Both the position numbers and the translations under genes were made by a program. This document shows, one piece after another, positions 11,735 through 22,277 of a stretch of 64,000 bases of DNA. This DNA comes from Gonocerus acuteangulatus (lineage: Eukaryota > Arthropoda > Insecta > Hemiptera > Coreidae). Each line of letters opens with the position of its first letter. Positions within the stretch are counted from its first letter, which is position 1. Location of the stretch: contig OX328132.1 of assembly GCA_946811695.1 (NCBI GenBank), positions 124,825,489 to 124,889,488 on the forward strand. Direction: 5' to 3'. A model generated the notes under the pieces. It did no database searches. It was not told the origin of the DNA and worked only from the letters and a program-made list of their open reading frames with translations.

Positions 11735-13010
11735 TTATTCATAGGATGGCACCCAAAGCCACTCCTGATGCGTCGTGGGACAAAGAAATGGCTCGTTAAA
11801 GTTGGGGTAACACATGACAGCGTCCGAGCTTAGAATTTCCCTTAGTGGTTCGAAAACCTTCCACTGTCTATCACCCCATTGGAAACGTACTCGAGAACTA
11901 GTGAACTCTGTCAGTGGTCTTGAAAAATCCGAAAAGCCGTTTATAAATTCGTGATAATAGCTAGCTAACGTGCCAATGACCAAAGCAGTCGAGGCACACA
12001 AATGATAATAAAAAAGAAAAAAAAAAATAGCTAGTTAACCCGAGAAAACTTTGCAATTCCTACACCCTTCTAGGGGGCGGAAAATACTTAATTGCTTCTA
12101 ATTTACTAGGATCGGGCTTTACCTCCACGGCCGTAACTAAGTGTCCCAGATAGGTCATCTCCGACGCAGCAAAAGAGCACTTGTTTAAGTTTATCTTTAG
12201 ATTTGCGCCTCTGAATATCTCAAACACCTCCTCTAGATGGTGCATATGTTCCCTCAACGATGAGCTATAAACCACCACATCATCGACATAAACAAAAAAT
12301 CATGCACCCTTCAGTTGCCGAAGAAGTTGGTCCATGACCCGTTGGAACATGGTAGGTTCCCCAGTGAGATTAAAAGAAATTTATTATTCTTCAACTGACC
12401 CTTTTCTTAAACTTCGTATTTCGTGCTAGGCGGAAGGTCAACCTTCCAGCCGTCGTGAAGGCAGTTTTTGCCTGATAACCACTAGAAAGATCAATTCTGG
12501 GAAAGATTTGGCCATTCCCCAACTAATCTAAGGTTTCCTGGATCAATGGAAGGAGATAAGCAGCTTATGACATGACTCGAAAATTTGGCTTCTAGTTCTC
12601 TCACTGCCCTACTCATAAAACGTACCAATTCCCGGTTCACAGCTATTTTGGCTTTGTCCCTCTCTGGTATCGAACGAGCAGAGGGCTGAGATTCTATTTT
12701 AGTCGAAGCTCCTGTGACTAACGAACCCGAACGCAGGTCTATATGAGTGCCTAATTGCCCAAGTAAGTCCAGGCCTAATAGTCCATCTCCTTCTAAGCAG
12801 GACGTCTGCAACTATGTCATGGGCCAGCTGATGGCCATTCACATTGATATCTACCGTTTGAAGACCGTGCACAGGGACTAGCACACTAGTCAACCCCCTA
12901 ATCTTACTAGTTGCGGGTCTTAATTTGAATCATGGGACAGGTGATCTGATAAGGGTAACTTCAGCACCGGTGTCCACTACCAGCCTATTCCTTTTCAAAA
13001 CTGTAATTTA
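11735..13010 (-). pseudogene. Ty3/Gypsy LTR-retrotransposon pol remnant (protease, RT, connection)
   Basis: Reading the minus strand from 13010 down: an aspartic-protease motif LVVDTGAEVTLI (about 12960-12995); GDGLLGLDLLGQLG, the C-terminal protease signature; a reverse-transcriptase block FVYVDDVVVYSSSLREH (about 12240-12300) followed by NLKINLNKCSF and YLGHLV; and then SYYHEFINGFSDFSRPLTEF with FQWGDRQW, the typical connection after RT. The catalytic YVDD is preserved. Frameshifts, stops and an A-rich insertion near 12005-12030 break the frame, and much of RT between protease and YVDD is lost. No integrase or LTR was found. The element is dead and lies in the sirtuin intron. Confidence 0.88.
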
Positions 13011-13483
13011 TACTAAAGTTATGGTTACAGTCATAAACAATTGCCAAGATGAGAAAAAAGGTTAATTGAGAGAAACTGCTAGTTAGAGCTATCAACTATT
13101 CCCTTTGGGGGGGGGGGTAGAGAATATTTAGGGCTGACCTCCCGACATTCATCAGGGCTGAGATCTCTGGAACGGGGGTGGACTCTGACACGTCCGAGGT
13201 ATGCCAGCTCTTTTTAAACACTTTATAACCCCAACCCAGCCTTAGGACGTGGCTGGATGAGAAACTCTCATCAGGTCTTAGACCTTCCAGGGAACCTTAT
13301 GTATCAGCCAGGTGTTGTTCCTACAACCCAGACGCAACGTTTGCGGATTTGTTGTTCCTACATCTCCAGTGATGGACAGCCAACAACCAAGTCCAAGGGA
13401 TACAGGGGCTTACATACATACACACATTTATATATACATACAAGAATATATACATATATAAACAAATATGTACCACCACAATA

Positions 13484-13604
13484 CTCGTTATCTATACTTT
13501 CTGAAACCAGAAATTTTCTAGTGAGCACTTCCGAATTGCATTACGAGATCAACCTTATAAGCGGGATTTCTACCCATGGGGGGAGGGAGGAACCATGCTA
13601 AAAC
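13484..13604 (+). mobile_element. Family-1 3' end
   Basis: It contains CAGAAATTTTCTAGT, CACTTCCGAATTGC, CAACCTTATAAGCGGG and a hairpin ending GAGGAACCATGCTAAAA. Microsatellite-like TA/CA sequence at 13425-13475 precedes it. Confidence 0.6.
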
Positions 13605-13639
13605 AACCAATTGAAAATTGAGGTAAATAGAGACAACAA

Positions 13640-13975
13640 AAAAGTCTGACTCCCAGGAGCTGCGTCATCTTAGTGCGGTTCCGTTCTTATCCCTATTGTC
13701 ATTTAGAAAGCTAACCAGAAACACTTATCATTTTCATTAGACCAGTTGTGAGAAATGTAACCACATATTCCTATGAAATCTCAAAGAAAAGGAAGATTGC
13801 CGGCAAGGCATAGGAAGCAGTATTCTAAGCGGAAATTTTTCCCTTCGCCTCGCTCTAGGAAAACAGTGTTGCAAATCCGTTTCTCATGTTATTACATTGT
13901 TTTACTGAAATACTCATTTTGGTGTAGTATGCAATTTAAAAAAAAAAGGAAGTTAAGTCCAACAGACCCCAGATA
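13640..13975 (+). mobile_element. Family-1 5' end
   Basis: It starts GTCTGACTCCCAGGAGCTGC, then TTAGTGCGGTTCCG, as in other 5' ends. It is cut off before the interior, and another family-1 copy begins 50 bp later. Confidence 0.6.
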
Positions 13976-14027
13976 GGTGACAGATGACAACGGTACTCTG
14001 CCACTACCAATACCTAGAAAAATCAAA

Positions 14028-14974
14028 GTCCGACTCGCAGGAACTGCATCATATTAGCGCGGTTCCGTTCTTATCCCTAGTCTCATTTGGAAAGATTAAA
14101 ATAGAAACAGTTATTATTTTGTTTCCACCTTTCTAGAAAGGTCTTCATTTATGATCTTACCTAGATAGGTCGGCCAACCCCAGAAAGGCCCACCCATCCA
14201 GGCAGTTGAAAAAGTCACAAGGTCTTCGAATCTCTCTCTATATTTCTACCAATAAATTGTTTTTTATTTTACTTAATCTGTTTTATTGTCAAATACATTA
14301 TCCAACTATAAGCAATTAAAAAATAACAAGGCATAAAACAGACAAAACGAACCGTTCGAATAAACAAAATCAATTACTTCAAAGTTTAAGCACTTATTTC
14401 TGCGATTGACATCGCCTAATCAAGACTTTCTTCAGGACCTTTTTTGTAGAGCATTTAGTAAGCTTTCGAATGGTAATCTTCAGTTTACCAAGATTCTCAA
14501 CCGTTTTCGAGATATTAAGGAAAGTATACAAAGTTCCCAAAGCTTTTCATGTCTGTTAATAAAATATTATATTCTAACCCTTCCTTAACTCCAAACGTAA
14601 CCAAAATTTCAACATAATAGTTTTGATGAAATTCAAACATGCAGAAAATGTTACAACTGAATCCCATGATTCAAAGTACCCAAACCAAAAACGTTATTCA
14701 ACAACTATTTTTCAATTTTTCTCGAAAACGGTTAAAGCTATCGCCTTAAAAATGGTCCATTCGTTTTACTAGCCCAAAAAGCCTAAAAAATGAGTACTTA
14801 CAAGCATATGATATAAGCGTAAATATTTTTTTTGTGCGAATTTTGCTCCAAAAACCATGTTCCGGTGGACGGATTCTGCTGGTTAACGAACTTGACCTTT
14901 CAAATTAGATGAAAGATTTTTGTACAAATTTCATCAAAATCGGACCATTATTCGCTGACCTATGCTGCAAACAG

Positions 14975-15037
<63 letters not shown>

Positions 15038-15178
15038 CAAATTTGAAGCACCATCATTTTCGGTCTCTAGGGGTTCTGAAACGCAAAATTTTCTAGTCGG
15101 CACTTCCGGATTGCGTCATAAGATCAACCTTATAAGCGCGGTTCCTCCCTATGTAGGGACGGAGGAACCGCGCTAAAA
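14028..15178 (+). mobile_element. Family-1 Helitron/HINE-like element, full length (reference copy)
   Basis: This is a complete 1.15-kb copy. The 5' end is GTCCGACTCGCAGGAACTGC. AGCGCGGTTCC at 14056-14066 is repeated as the outer stem of a 3' hairpin, and the element ends GCGCTAAAA. A (TA)n tract at 14980-15035 sits at the same internal place as in other copies. There is no long ORF and no evident terminal inverted repeat with target duplication. A subterminal inverted repeat, 3' hairpin, CTAA end and internal microsatellite match the known architecture of Helitron/Helentron-derived non-autonomous elements (HINEs). Assignment to that group is inference. Confidence 0.75.
15135..15174 (+). repeat. 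3' terminal hairpin of family 1
   Basis: A perfect 14-bp stem, AGCGCGGTTCCTCC with GGAGGAACCGCGCT, encloses a 12-nt loop. It is strikingly GC-rich against the AT-rich background. It resembles a pol or rolling-circle termination hairpin but is not a bacterial terminator. Confidence 0.85.
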
Positions 15179-15483
15179 TGACTCCCCCATCTTCTCAACG
15201 CTAGCTCTAGGAAAACACTATTAAGTTTCTCATTTTCTTGTCTTCTTTTAGTATAATACTAATTTTATGGATCAATGAAATTAATAAAAAAAAAAAAAAG
15301 TTAAAAAGTGAGTTAAACAACGACAAAAACTCGTTCGAATAAAAAAAAAAGTGTATATATTTTATCTGGAAAGAAATACACATCTCCAAATATATCATAG
15401 TAATAGTGAATATGTTAAAGTAGAATTTGTAGAATATAACAGACGTGTGTCTGAATTTATACATTATTAATATATATATATAT

Positions 15484-15871
15484 ATTAGCGCGGTTCCTCC
15501 CTCCCCCATAGGGAGGAACCCCGCTTATAAGGTTGATACAATGAAACAATCCGGAAGTACCGACTAGAAAATTTCGCGTTTCAGAACCCCTAGAGACCGA
15601 AAATAACGGTGGTTCAAATTTGTATATATATATATTTTCAAGGCGATAGCTTTAACCGTTTTCGAGAAAACTGAAAACATAATTTTTGAATGCCGTTTTT
15701 GGTTTGGGTACTTAGAAGTATGGGATTCAGTTGAAACATTTACTGCATGTTCTACTTTCATTAAAACTAATATGTTGAAATTTTGGTTGCGTTTGGAGTT
15801 AAGGAAGGGTGAGAATAAAATATTTTATTAACAGACATAAAAAAGTTTTGGTAACTTTGTATACTTTCCTT

Positions 15872-15921
<50 letters not shown>

Positions 15922-16268
15922 GGCGCATCGACATAAATCTTGGCCATTAGCGCCGACGTCCAGGGTGCAGCCAGGAATTTTCTCAGCGAGCCCTGAGATG
16001 AGAAAATTTCTGGCGCCGGTGAGGATCGAACCCACCATCTCCCGCTTATGAATCTAGCGCGCTAGCCACTAGACCACGGGAGACCCCACTTTCCTTAATA
16101 TCTCGAAAAAGGTTGAGAATCTTGGGAAACGGAAGAATACCATTAGAAAGCATACTAAATGCCCTACAAAAAAGGTTCTAATGAAAGTTTGGATTAGGCG
16201 ATGTCAATCGGAGAAATAAGTGCTAAAAACTTTAAAGTAATTGATTTCGCTTATTCGAATTGTTCTTT
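15484..16268 (-). mobile_element. Family-1 element with internal deletion and a SINE insertion
   Basis: The antisense 3' end is at 15484. The part between the microsatellite (15625-15636) and the CAAGGCGATAGCTTTAACC block is deleted. The copy then follows the family interior until about 16268, where the next copy's 3' end begins directly. SINE-1 is inserted at 15875-16087. Confidence 0.65.
15864..16098 (-). repeat. Full-length tRNA-Glu-derived SINE (SINE-1) with target duplication
   Basis: The body is 15875-16087 on the minus strand. The tRNA-like head has a B box (rc of GGATCGAACCC) and an A box (rc of CCACTAGACCA). The body has GAGAAAATTTCT and the core GGCGCTAATGGCC, and the tail is A-rich (T-run at 15875-15919 on plus). 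The 11-bp direct repeats ACTTTCCTTAA at 15864-15874 and 16088-16098 flank it, and the host is the family-1 sequence that reads through in other copies. This proves retroposition. Confidence 0.92.
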
Positions 16269-16404
16269 TTAGCGCGGTTCCTCCCTCCCCCATAGGGAGG
16301 AACCCCGCTTATAAGGTTGATACAATGAAACAATCCGGAAGTGCCGACCAAAAAATTTCGCGTTTCAGAACCCCTAGAGACCGAAAATAACGGTGGTTCA
16401 AATT

Positions 16405-16467
<63 letters not shown>

Positions 16468-16486
16468 TTATATATATATATATGTG

Positions 16487-16529
<43 letters not shown>

Positions 16530-17679
16530 CTGTTCGCTCATTTCTGGCTTCCCTGATGGTCCGATTTTGATGAAATTTGGTACAAAAATCCGTCGTCCAA
16601 TTTGAAAGGTCAAGTTCGTTAACCAGCAAAATCCGCCCACTGGAAGATGGCGTTTGGGGCAAAATTCGCGCAGAAAAAATCGTAACGCTTACGTTTTTGA
16701 GTTCATAAGCTTGTAAGTACTCGTTTTATAGGCTTCTTGGGCTAGGAAAACGAATGAAACCATTTTCAAGGCGATAGCTTTAACCGTTTTCGAGAAAATT
16801 GGAAAAATAGTTTTTGAATACCGTTTACTTAGAATCATGGGATTCAGTTGAAAAAATTTCTGCATGTTCTACTTTCATTAAAACTAATATGTTGAAATTT
16901 ATGTTACGTTTGGAGTTAAGGAAGGGTCAGAATAAAATATTTTATTAACAGACATAAAAAGTTTTGGTAACTTTGTATACTTTCCTTAATATCTCGAAAA
17001 AGGTTGAGAATCTTGGTAAACGGAAGAATACCATTAGAAAGCTTACTAAATTCTCTAAAAAAAAGGTTCTAATGAAAGTTTTGATTAGACGATGTCAATC
17101 GGAGAAATAAGTGCTTAAAACTTTAAAGTAATTCATTTCGCTTATTCGAACTGCTCTTTTTGTCTGTTTTTATTCCTTGTTATTTTTTAACTGCTTGTAG
17201 TTGGATAATGTATTTGATAATAAATCAGGTTAAGAAAAATAAGAAAAACAATTTAATCTTAGAGATATGGATTTCCAAGATAGCTTTTCAAATGCCTAGC
17301 GGGGTCCTTCCTAGGGCTGGATACCCTGGATGGGTATCCAGGTAAGATCGTAAATAAGACCTTTCTTGAAAGTAAAGATGGAACTGTCAACGTTGGTCCT
17401 CCTCTCCCTCCCGGCACTTTCATTGCTGACGAAGGCTACCAATGAGTAGCCAAAACGTCCTAAATATAGATTTTTAACAAAAATCGTATTGAGGTTTCTT
17501 TAGCCGAATCCCAGCCATTCCATCTTTACTTATCACCTCGACGGCTAACTATCTAATCTTCATGCTTTCTAGAAATGTGGACCCAAAATAATAACAGCTT
17601 CTATTTTAATCATTTTAAATGAGTCTAGAGATAAGAACGGAACCGCGCTAAGATTATGCAGTTCCTGCGAGTCGGACTT
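16266..17679 (-). mobile_element. Family-1 element, near full length, antisense
   Basis: The 3' end (TTTTAGCGCGG) is at 16266, and the 5' end (rc GTCCGACTCGCAGG) is at 17660-17679. The (TA)n tract spans 16406-16526. About 17290-17600 is extra sequence relative to 14028-15178; it includes the palindrome CTGGATACCCTGG/GTATCCAG near 17321 and inverted ends AGTAAAGATGGAA (17371) and TTCCATCTTTACT (17519), so a small foldback element may be inserted. Confidence 0.7.
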
Positions 17680-18139
17680 TTTGTCTTTGATTTTGATACT
17701 TAAAATTATGGGATTCAGTTGAAACATTTTCTGCATGTTTGAATTTCATCAACACTAATATGTTAAAATTTTGGTTACGTTTGGAGTTGAGGAAGGATTA
17801 GAATAAAATATTTTATTAACAGACATGAAATGTTTTGGGAACTTCGTATACATTCCCTAATATCTCGAAGACGGTTAGGAATATTGGTAAACGGAGGGTT
17901 ACCATGTGAAAGCTTACTAAATGTTCTACAAAAAAGATTCTGAAACAGTTTTTGGTTAGGCTACGTCAATCGGAGAAATAAGTGCTTAAACTTTGAAGTA
18001 ATTGATTTCGTTTATTCGAACGGTTCTTTTTGTTTGTTTTTATTCATTGTTGTTTTTTCATTGGTTATAGTTGGATAGTGTATTTGACAATAAAACAGAT
18101 TAATTAAAATAAGAAAAGCAATTCATTTTTAAAAATATA

Positions 18140-18255
18140 TCAGGCTGTACCGTATGAAATGTCAGTTTTGGATTTGTCGATTTCCTTCAAATGTCTTGAA
18201 ACTGTCGAGGCTCCTACTCCGAGTTCTTTGGCATATTCCCTAGTGTTTTTAATTG
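18140..18255 (-). pseudogene. mariner-like transposase HTH relic
   Basis: The minus-strand translation contains TREYAKELGVGASTVSRHLK followed by EIDKS. This matches the second helix-turn-helix of mariner transposases (...LGVSxSTVSRHLKxIGK). No DD34D catalytic part follows, so it is a short fragment. Confidence 0.7.
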
Positions 18256-19369
18256 CTTATAGTAGTCAAATGTATTTGTCAATAAAACAGGATACGTATA
18301 ATTAGAATCAATATTTTGTTTGTTAGAATTCGAAGATGCCATATGAATATCTAGATTACAGTACTGGTGTTGATTTCGTTCTTTAGAATTATTCTTGGTA
18401 TTCCCTATTTTCATCTGTTACCCATAGTTTTTTATTGTTAGTAGGTTTTTCTTATTGATTATAGAATATAAATCTATTTGGCTATAAAACAGGATACGTA
18501 AAATTAGTGACAATATTTCGGAGATTTCTGAGCGAAATACTTTTAAGATTTTCTACCACCACAAACAGCTTTTTTCCTCTATTTTTATCCACTAGATAGG
18601 CTTTATTGTGCATATTATTCTATATAAGTTTTATTCAGCAGGGGATTCTGATGAAATGTCGTGTTTTTGCTGTGGATTTTAAATACGATGTGTCTAAGAT
18701 TGGATAACATAAGCGAGGGTACATAGTTAAGAACCGACGACGAAGGATTACTTCTTACTATGATTTAGTCTACATATGTATATTAAGTCCTAAATCCAAA
18801 AAATAAACTTCACAACGGTTAGATACTATGAGCGAATATGGCGGTTCAATGCCCGTAGAAAAAAGGGGGCCGCAGGAAATTTACCTGCTAAGAGTTAATC
18901 CTCAAGAGCTGTAAATATACCCCAGGTATCTGCCGACACAAATACAAAGCCTAGGCGGAGAGCACCCCAAAAACACAGATCCAAACATAGGTTATATACT
19001 AAATATTCATAAAGACTACTTAGTTGTAAACCGATTCATCAATTAGCAATCAATAGTTTTCAACAAAGGTTATATACTGAATATTGATAAAAAGTATTTA
19101 ATTAGAAAAAAAAACAATATTCCACAAGACTTGTTTTTGGTCCATTTGTATCTACTCCATAGGCTTAATTAGGTATATTATTCTATTGTAGTTGGGCAAC
19201 TAAACTTTGTTTTATTTTGTTAAATAAAGTTTTTTTTCTTGACTTGTTATTCGTCAAGACTTTTATTTGTCCTTGTGTATTTACTAGATAGGCTTTATTC
19301 GGCATATTATTCTATATAGGCTATATTAGGCAGGGTATTCTACTCAATCTTGTGTACTTCTTCTTGATC

Positions 19370-19644
19370 CTTCTGTACATGGGCGTATATAAAAACAATT
19401 TCGGGGGGGGGGGGGGCTGAGACCATTTCGAGGGTACGGAATACTAAATATTTAGAGCTTGGAATATTTTTAGGCAACTAAAACGCTATTACACGTAAAA
19501 TAAAATATGTTTTATGAACTAAGTGATCTTATTTAATTTATTTTTAAGGGTTTTACGAGAAGTTTTTATCATCAATTCAAAATTTCGGGAGGGGCTGCAG
19601 CCCCCTCAGCCCCCCCCCCCCTCATATATGCCCATGCTTCTGTA
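19370..19644 (+). mobile_element. hAT-like MITE with perfect 8-bp target duplication
   Basis: The element is 19378-19636 (259 bp) with ends CATGGGCGTATAT and ATATATGCCCATG. It is flanked by the perfect 8-bp direct repeat CTTCTGTA (19370-19377 and 19637-19644). Long G and C runs lie inside each end. Related copies are at 41919-42171 and 53442-53710. An 8-bp duplication is characteristic of hAT elements. Confidence 0.88.
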
Positions 19645-20302
19645 TCCACTAGAAAGGCTTTATTAGGCATATTTTGTATTGATTTATAGAGCTTTGCTTT
19701 AGAATGAGCCGGATTGTGTAATTTCCTCTTCTGTGTATAAGTTAGCTACTGTCGGTCTCCCTGACGCCTTAATATCACTTTTATTCGAGATGTTCAAGAG
19801 GATTTTGACAATTTTCACGAGATATATAAAAAAAATAAGTTTATTTCTTTTCTAAGCTTATCAAATGGCACTAGGGACATGAACGGAACCGCGCTAAGAT
19901 GCTGCAGTTCCTGCGAGTTGGACTTTTTTTTCTTTTTTTTTTAAAGAAATCAACTTCAGCAGGGAGGAACACGACTATTAGTGTCAGGCTATCTACTGGT
20001 TCCTATATTTTCTAAACATCTATGGTAAAATAAGAACTTTTTTATTGAGGCTACCACTGGACAAAGTCAACCTTACACTGCTGAATTCAAGTCAGCTTAT
20101 CCTCAGTAGCAAAGCAACTGAAATATATAAAACATAAGCAAAAATCTGTAATTTAAAATGTGGCAATAACTAATATAAATGGCGCTAATGCATTAGACGT
20201 AGATGCATGTTCATAAAAAATAAATTAATAAAAGATATGTTCTTGTCATAGAATGTTATAAAAAATATCTTTAAGTATTTATAGAAATACAGAATAACTT
20301 AC

Positions 20303-20541
20303 CTGCGTATAATGTCTAAGCAACAGTCCCTTATCTTGCAATAATTTTATGAAAAAATGTGCTTTTGTGGGCTCATAAGAATTATTATGAGGAAACATTT
20401 CTCGAGCAAGGTGGAAAAAGGGCTCAGGATTGCGTTTAAAGTAGCTTAACTCAAAAATAGCAGCAGGATAAGGCAGATCGTATTTTTTCAGGTTATCATA
20501 AATTCCAGTTCCAGGGGATCGGAAATCTGGAATGCCAGCAG
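20303..20541 (-). CDS. SIRT2-like NAD-dependent deacylase, NAD-binding exon
   Basis: Seen: a 239-nt minus-strand exon. Its acceptor is TTTTTTTCCCAG (rc) and its donor is CAG|GTAAGT. It encodes [17 protein letters not shown], then [20 protein letters not shown], a hydrophobic/charged stretch, and [11 protein letters not shown]. Known: GIPDFRS is the sirtuin motif contacting NAD and the nicotinamide pocket, and YDNL-LPYP-AIF-ISYFK-PEPF is diagnostic of SIRT2/SIRT3-type deacylases, closest to SIRT2 by eye. Phase: the first codon needs one upstream base (T|CT gives Ser, as in TSAGIP), so an upstream exon ending in GAGIST is required but not seen. It splices in frame to 1621-1744. A probable cytosolic tubulin/histone deacetylase role is inferred from SIRT2 homology. 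Confidence 0.93.
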
Positions 20542-20738
20542 CTGGGAAAAAAATTAGAACATATAAGTAAAATAAAATTAACACAGTTATAATCAAAGCA
20601 CCTCATTAGAAAAAAAATATTTTGCATTACAATTGAAAAATCAAGATTTTTACAAGATTATGAAATGTGAAGAGCAAAACTAAGAGTAACTACAAACAGA
20701 GATGTTCATACAATTGCTTGATTTTTGTTACTCTACAA

Positions 20739-20833
20739 TTTCCTGGCTGGGAAAATTCCTGGCTGCACCCTGGATGTCGGCACTAATGGCCTAGATGTCA
20801 AGGCGCCATAAAAAACAAAGAAACAAAAAAAAA
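20739..20833 (+). repeat. SINE-1 3' part
   Basis: It contains GGGAAAATTCCTGGCTGCAC, then GGCACTAATGGCC and AAGGCGCCATAAAAAACAAA. It matches the 3' half of SINE-1 with an A-rich tail. The head is absent. Confidence 0.7.
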
Positions 20834-22270
20834 ATCGTCCAACACAAAAATAATTACAAAGAAATTCTTATGATTAGGTGAGCTCTAATGCTTTAAATTT
20901 ATTATTTTAATCTCTTTATAAAGTAATTGAATTTGATTTTTAGGTGGAGCAAAAAGTTTAGGAAATGTTTATTAAGTTTTACGGAAGCCTAGAAAACAAC
21001 GGCTTTACGGTTCTGAAAACTTCAAAAACAAAAGTGTATTTTGCTCCATTCCTATTTACATTTTAGGCATTTAAAGGTACTTTTTGGAAAGAAAATTTAA
21101 TCCTCTACAACGTTTATATCAACTACTTTTTTCATTACGGTCATACTTTCTACGTTATTGGCAGAAAAGTGACTAAAAACAAGGGTTTTATCGGTTTTTG
21201 GCAATTTGTTACATTGGTGCGCTTTAGCGAAAAAATTACCGATATAAAATCGACATCAAATTCAATTCTCTACAATAATCCGTCATAAAAATAACCCCTT
21301 TCCATTGGAGATTCCAGAGTTAGGGTCTCTGGAGAAGAACTGGAGAAAGTTGAGGGGTCGTGCATTAGGTCCAATGAAAGTTCATTCGACCACGTTAAGA
21401 CCCACCAAGTTTCGTTTTTAAATTTCAAAAATTGTGGAAAAAAAGGGGGTGTCAATCGAGTTTTGAACACCCTGTATATCTCGAAAACCCTGCGTCCTAG
21501 CGACATGACTATTCTATAACAAATGAAAGCTGATTCAATTTCCTACAAGTTCTATTCAATAAAGTTTTTCGAGATATGTTTAGTTTTCGAAATATCCGCT
21601 CTTGAATGTCTGTCATTTTGGGGGAAAACACTTTTGCCGCATATTTTTTCCCCAGTTTGACCGGATAACTCTTCAACGATGTGCAAAAAAAATAAATAAC
21701 GGTTATAGGGTTGTTGATTATTGCATTCCCTTCAATAAATATATATTTACTTTGCAATTTTTATGTATTTCCCTTCAAACGTAAAAATAATTTCAGTTTT
21801 CATCGTGAAATCTGATATTCAGCGACAAATAGTCCAGGCAACTAAGAGTTACATGGAAATGTTTGGAACAAAATTTTTGACTTCATAACTTTGTTTCATC
21901 TAGTTCGGAGGTCAACATATATAAAGTCCTCACCCGTAGTCTTTGTGCCGGGGGGAGGGGGGGGGTTTAGAAGGTCCCATTTTTCGGGTTTTCACTTATA
22001 TCTCAGAAACCCTGCGTCCAACGACATGGCTGTTCTATAAAAAATGAAAGCTGATTAAATTTCCTACAAGTTCTATTCTATAAAGTTTTTCGGAGATATC
22101 TTTAGTTTTCGAAATATCTGCTCTTGAATGGTCTGTCATTTTGGGAAAAAACACACTTTTTGCTAAGACCTTCTTCTTGTGGGCTTCTTGTTGGGTTACG
22201 TTGGTGCACATACACATAACTACTACACATAACACATCTATATGTTATAAAATAATACAATATAATTTAT
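20834..22270. repeat. Unassigned repeat region with two direct copies of a 170-bp block
   Basis: The block ACCCTGCGTCCTAGCGACAT through GTCTGTCATTTTGGG occurs at about 21483-21655 and again at about 22007-22175, with roughly 90% similarity and an offset of about 525 bp. G-runs and dispersed-repeat character suggest a mobile element, but I cannot assign a class and see no coding motif. Confidence 0.55.
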
Positions 22271-22277
22271 TATTATA

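Larger units (their letters stand above)
17683..19921 (-). mobile_element. Family-1-derived region lacking a 3' end
   Basis: It resumes the family-1 interior at TTAAAATTATGGGATTCAG (17700) and ends at an antisense 5' end, AACCGCGCTAAGATG then GGAC, near 19921. Between about 18120 and 19850 lies sequence not found in the reference copy, holding a mariner relic and a hAT-like MITE. The repeated phrases TAGGCTTTATT and GGCATATTATTCTAT occur three or more times (18600, 19155, 19290, 19660), so part of it is an old local repeat. Confidence 0.5.

Noticed and set aside
15135..15174. A bacterial rho-independent terminator, or a CRISPR-type repeat with the other GC hairpins
   Set aside because: The hairpins are transposon ends in eukaryotic DNA, irregularly spaced, in both orientations, with no spacers of constant length.
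15799..16051. Open frames with poly-Lys or poly-Phe
   Set aside because: They read the A-tail of SINE-1; the true feature is the retroposon with its target duplication.
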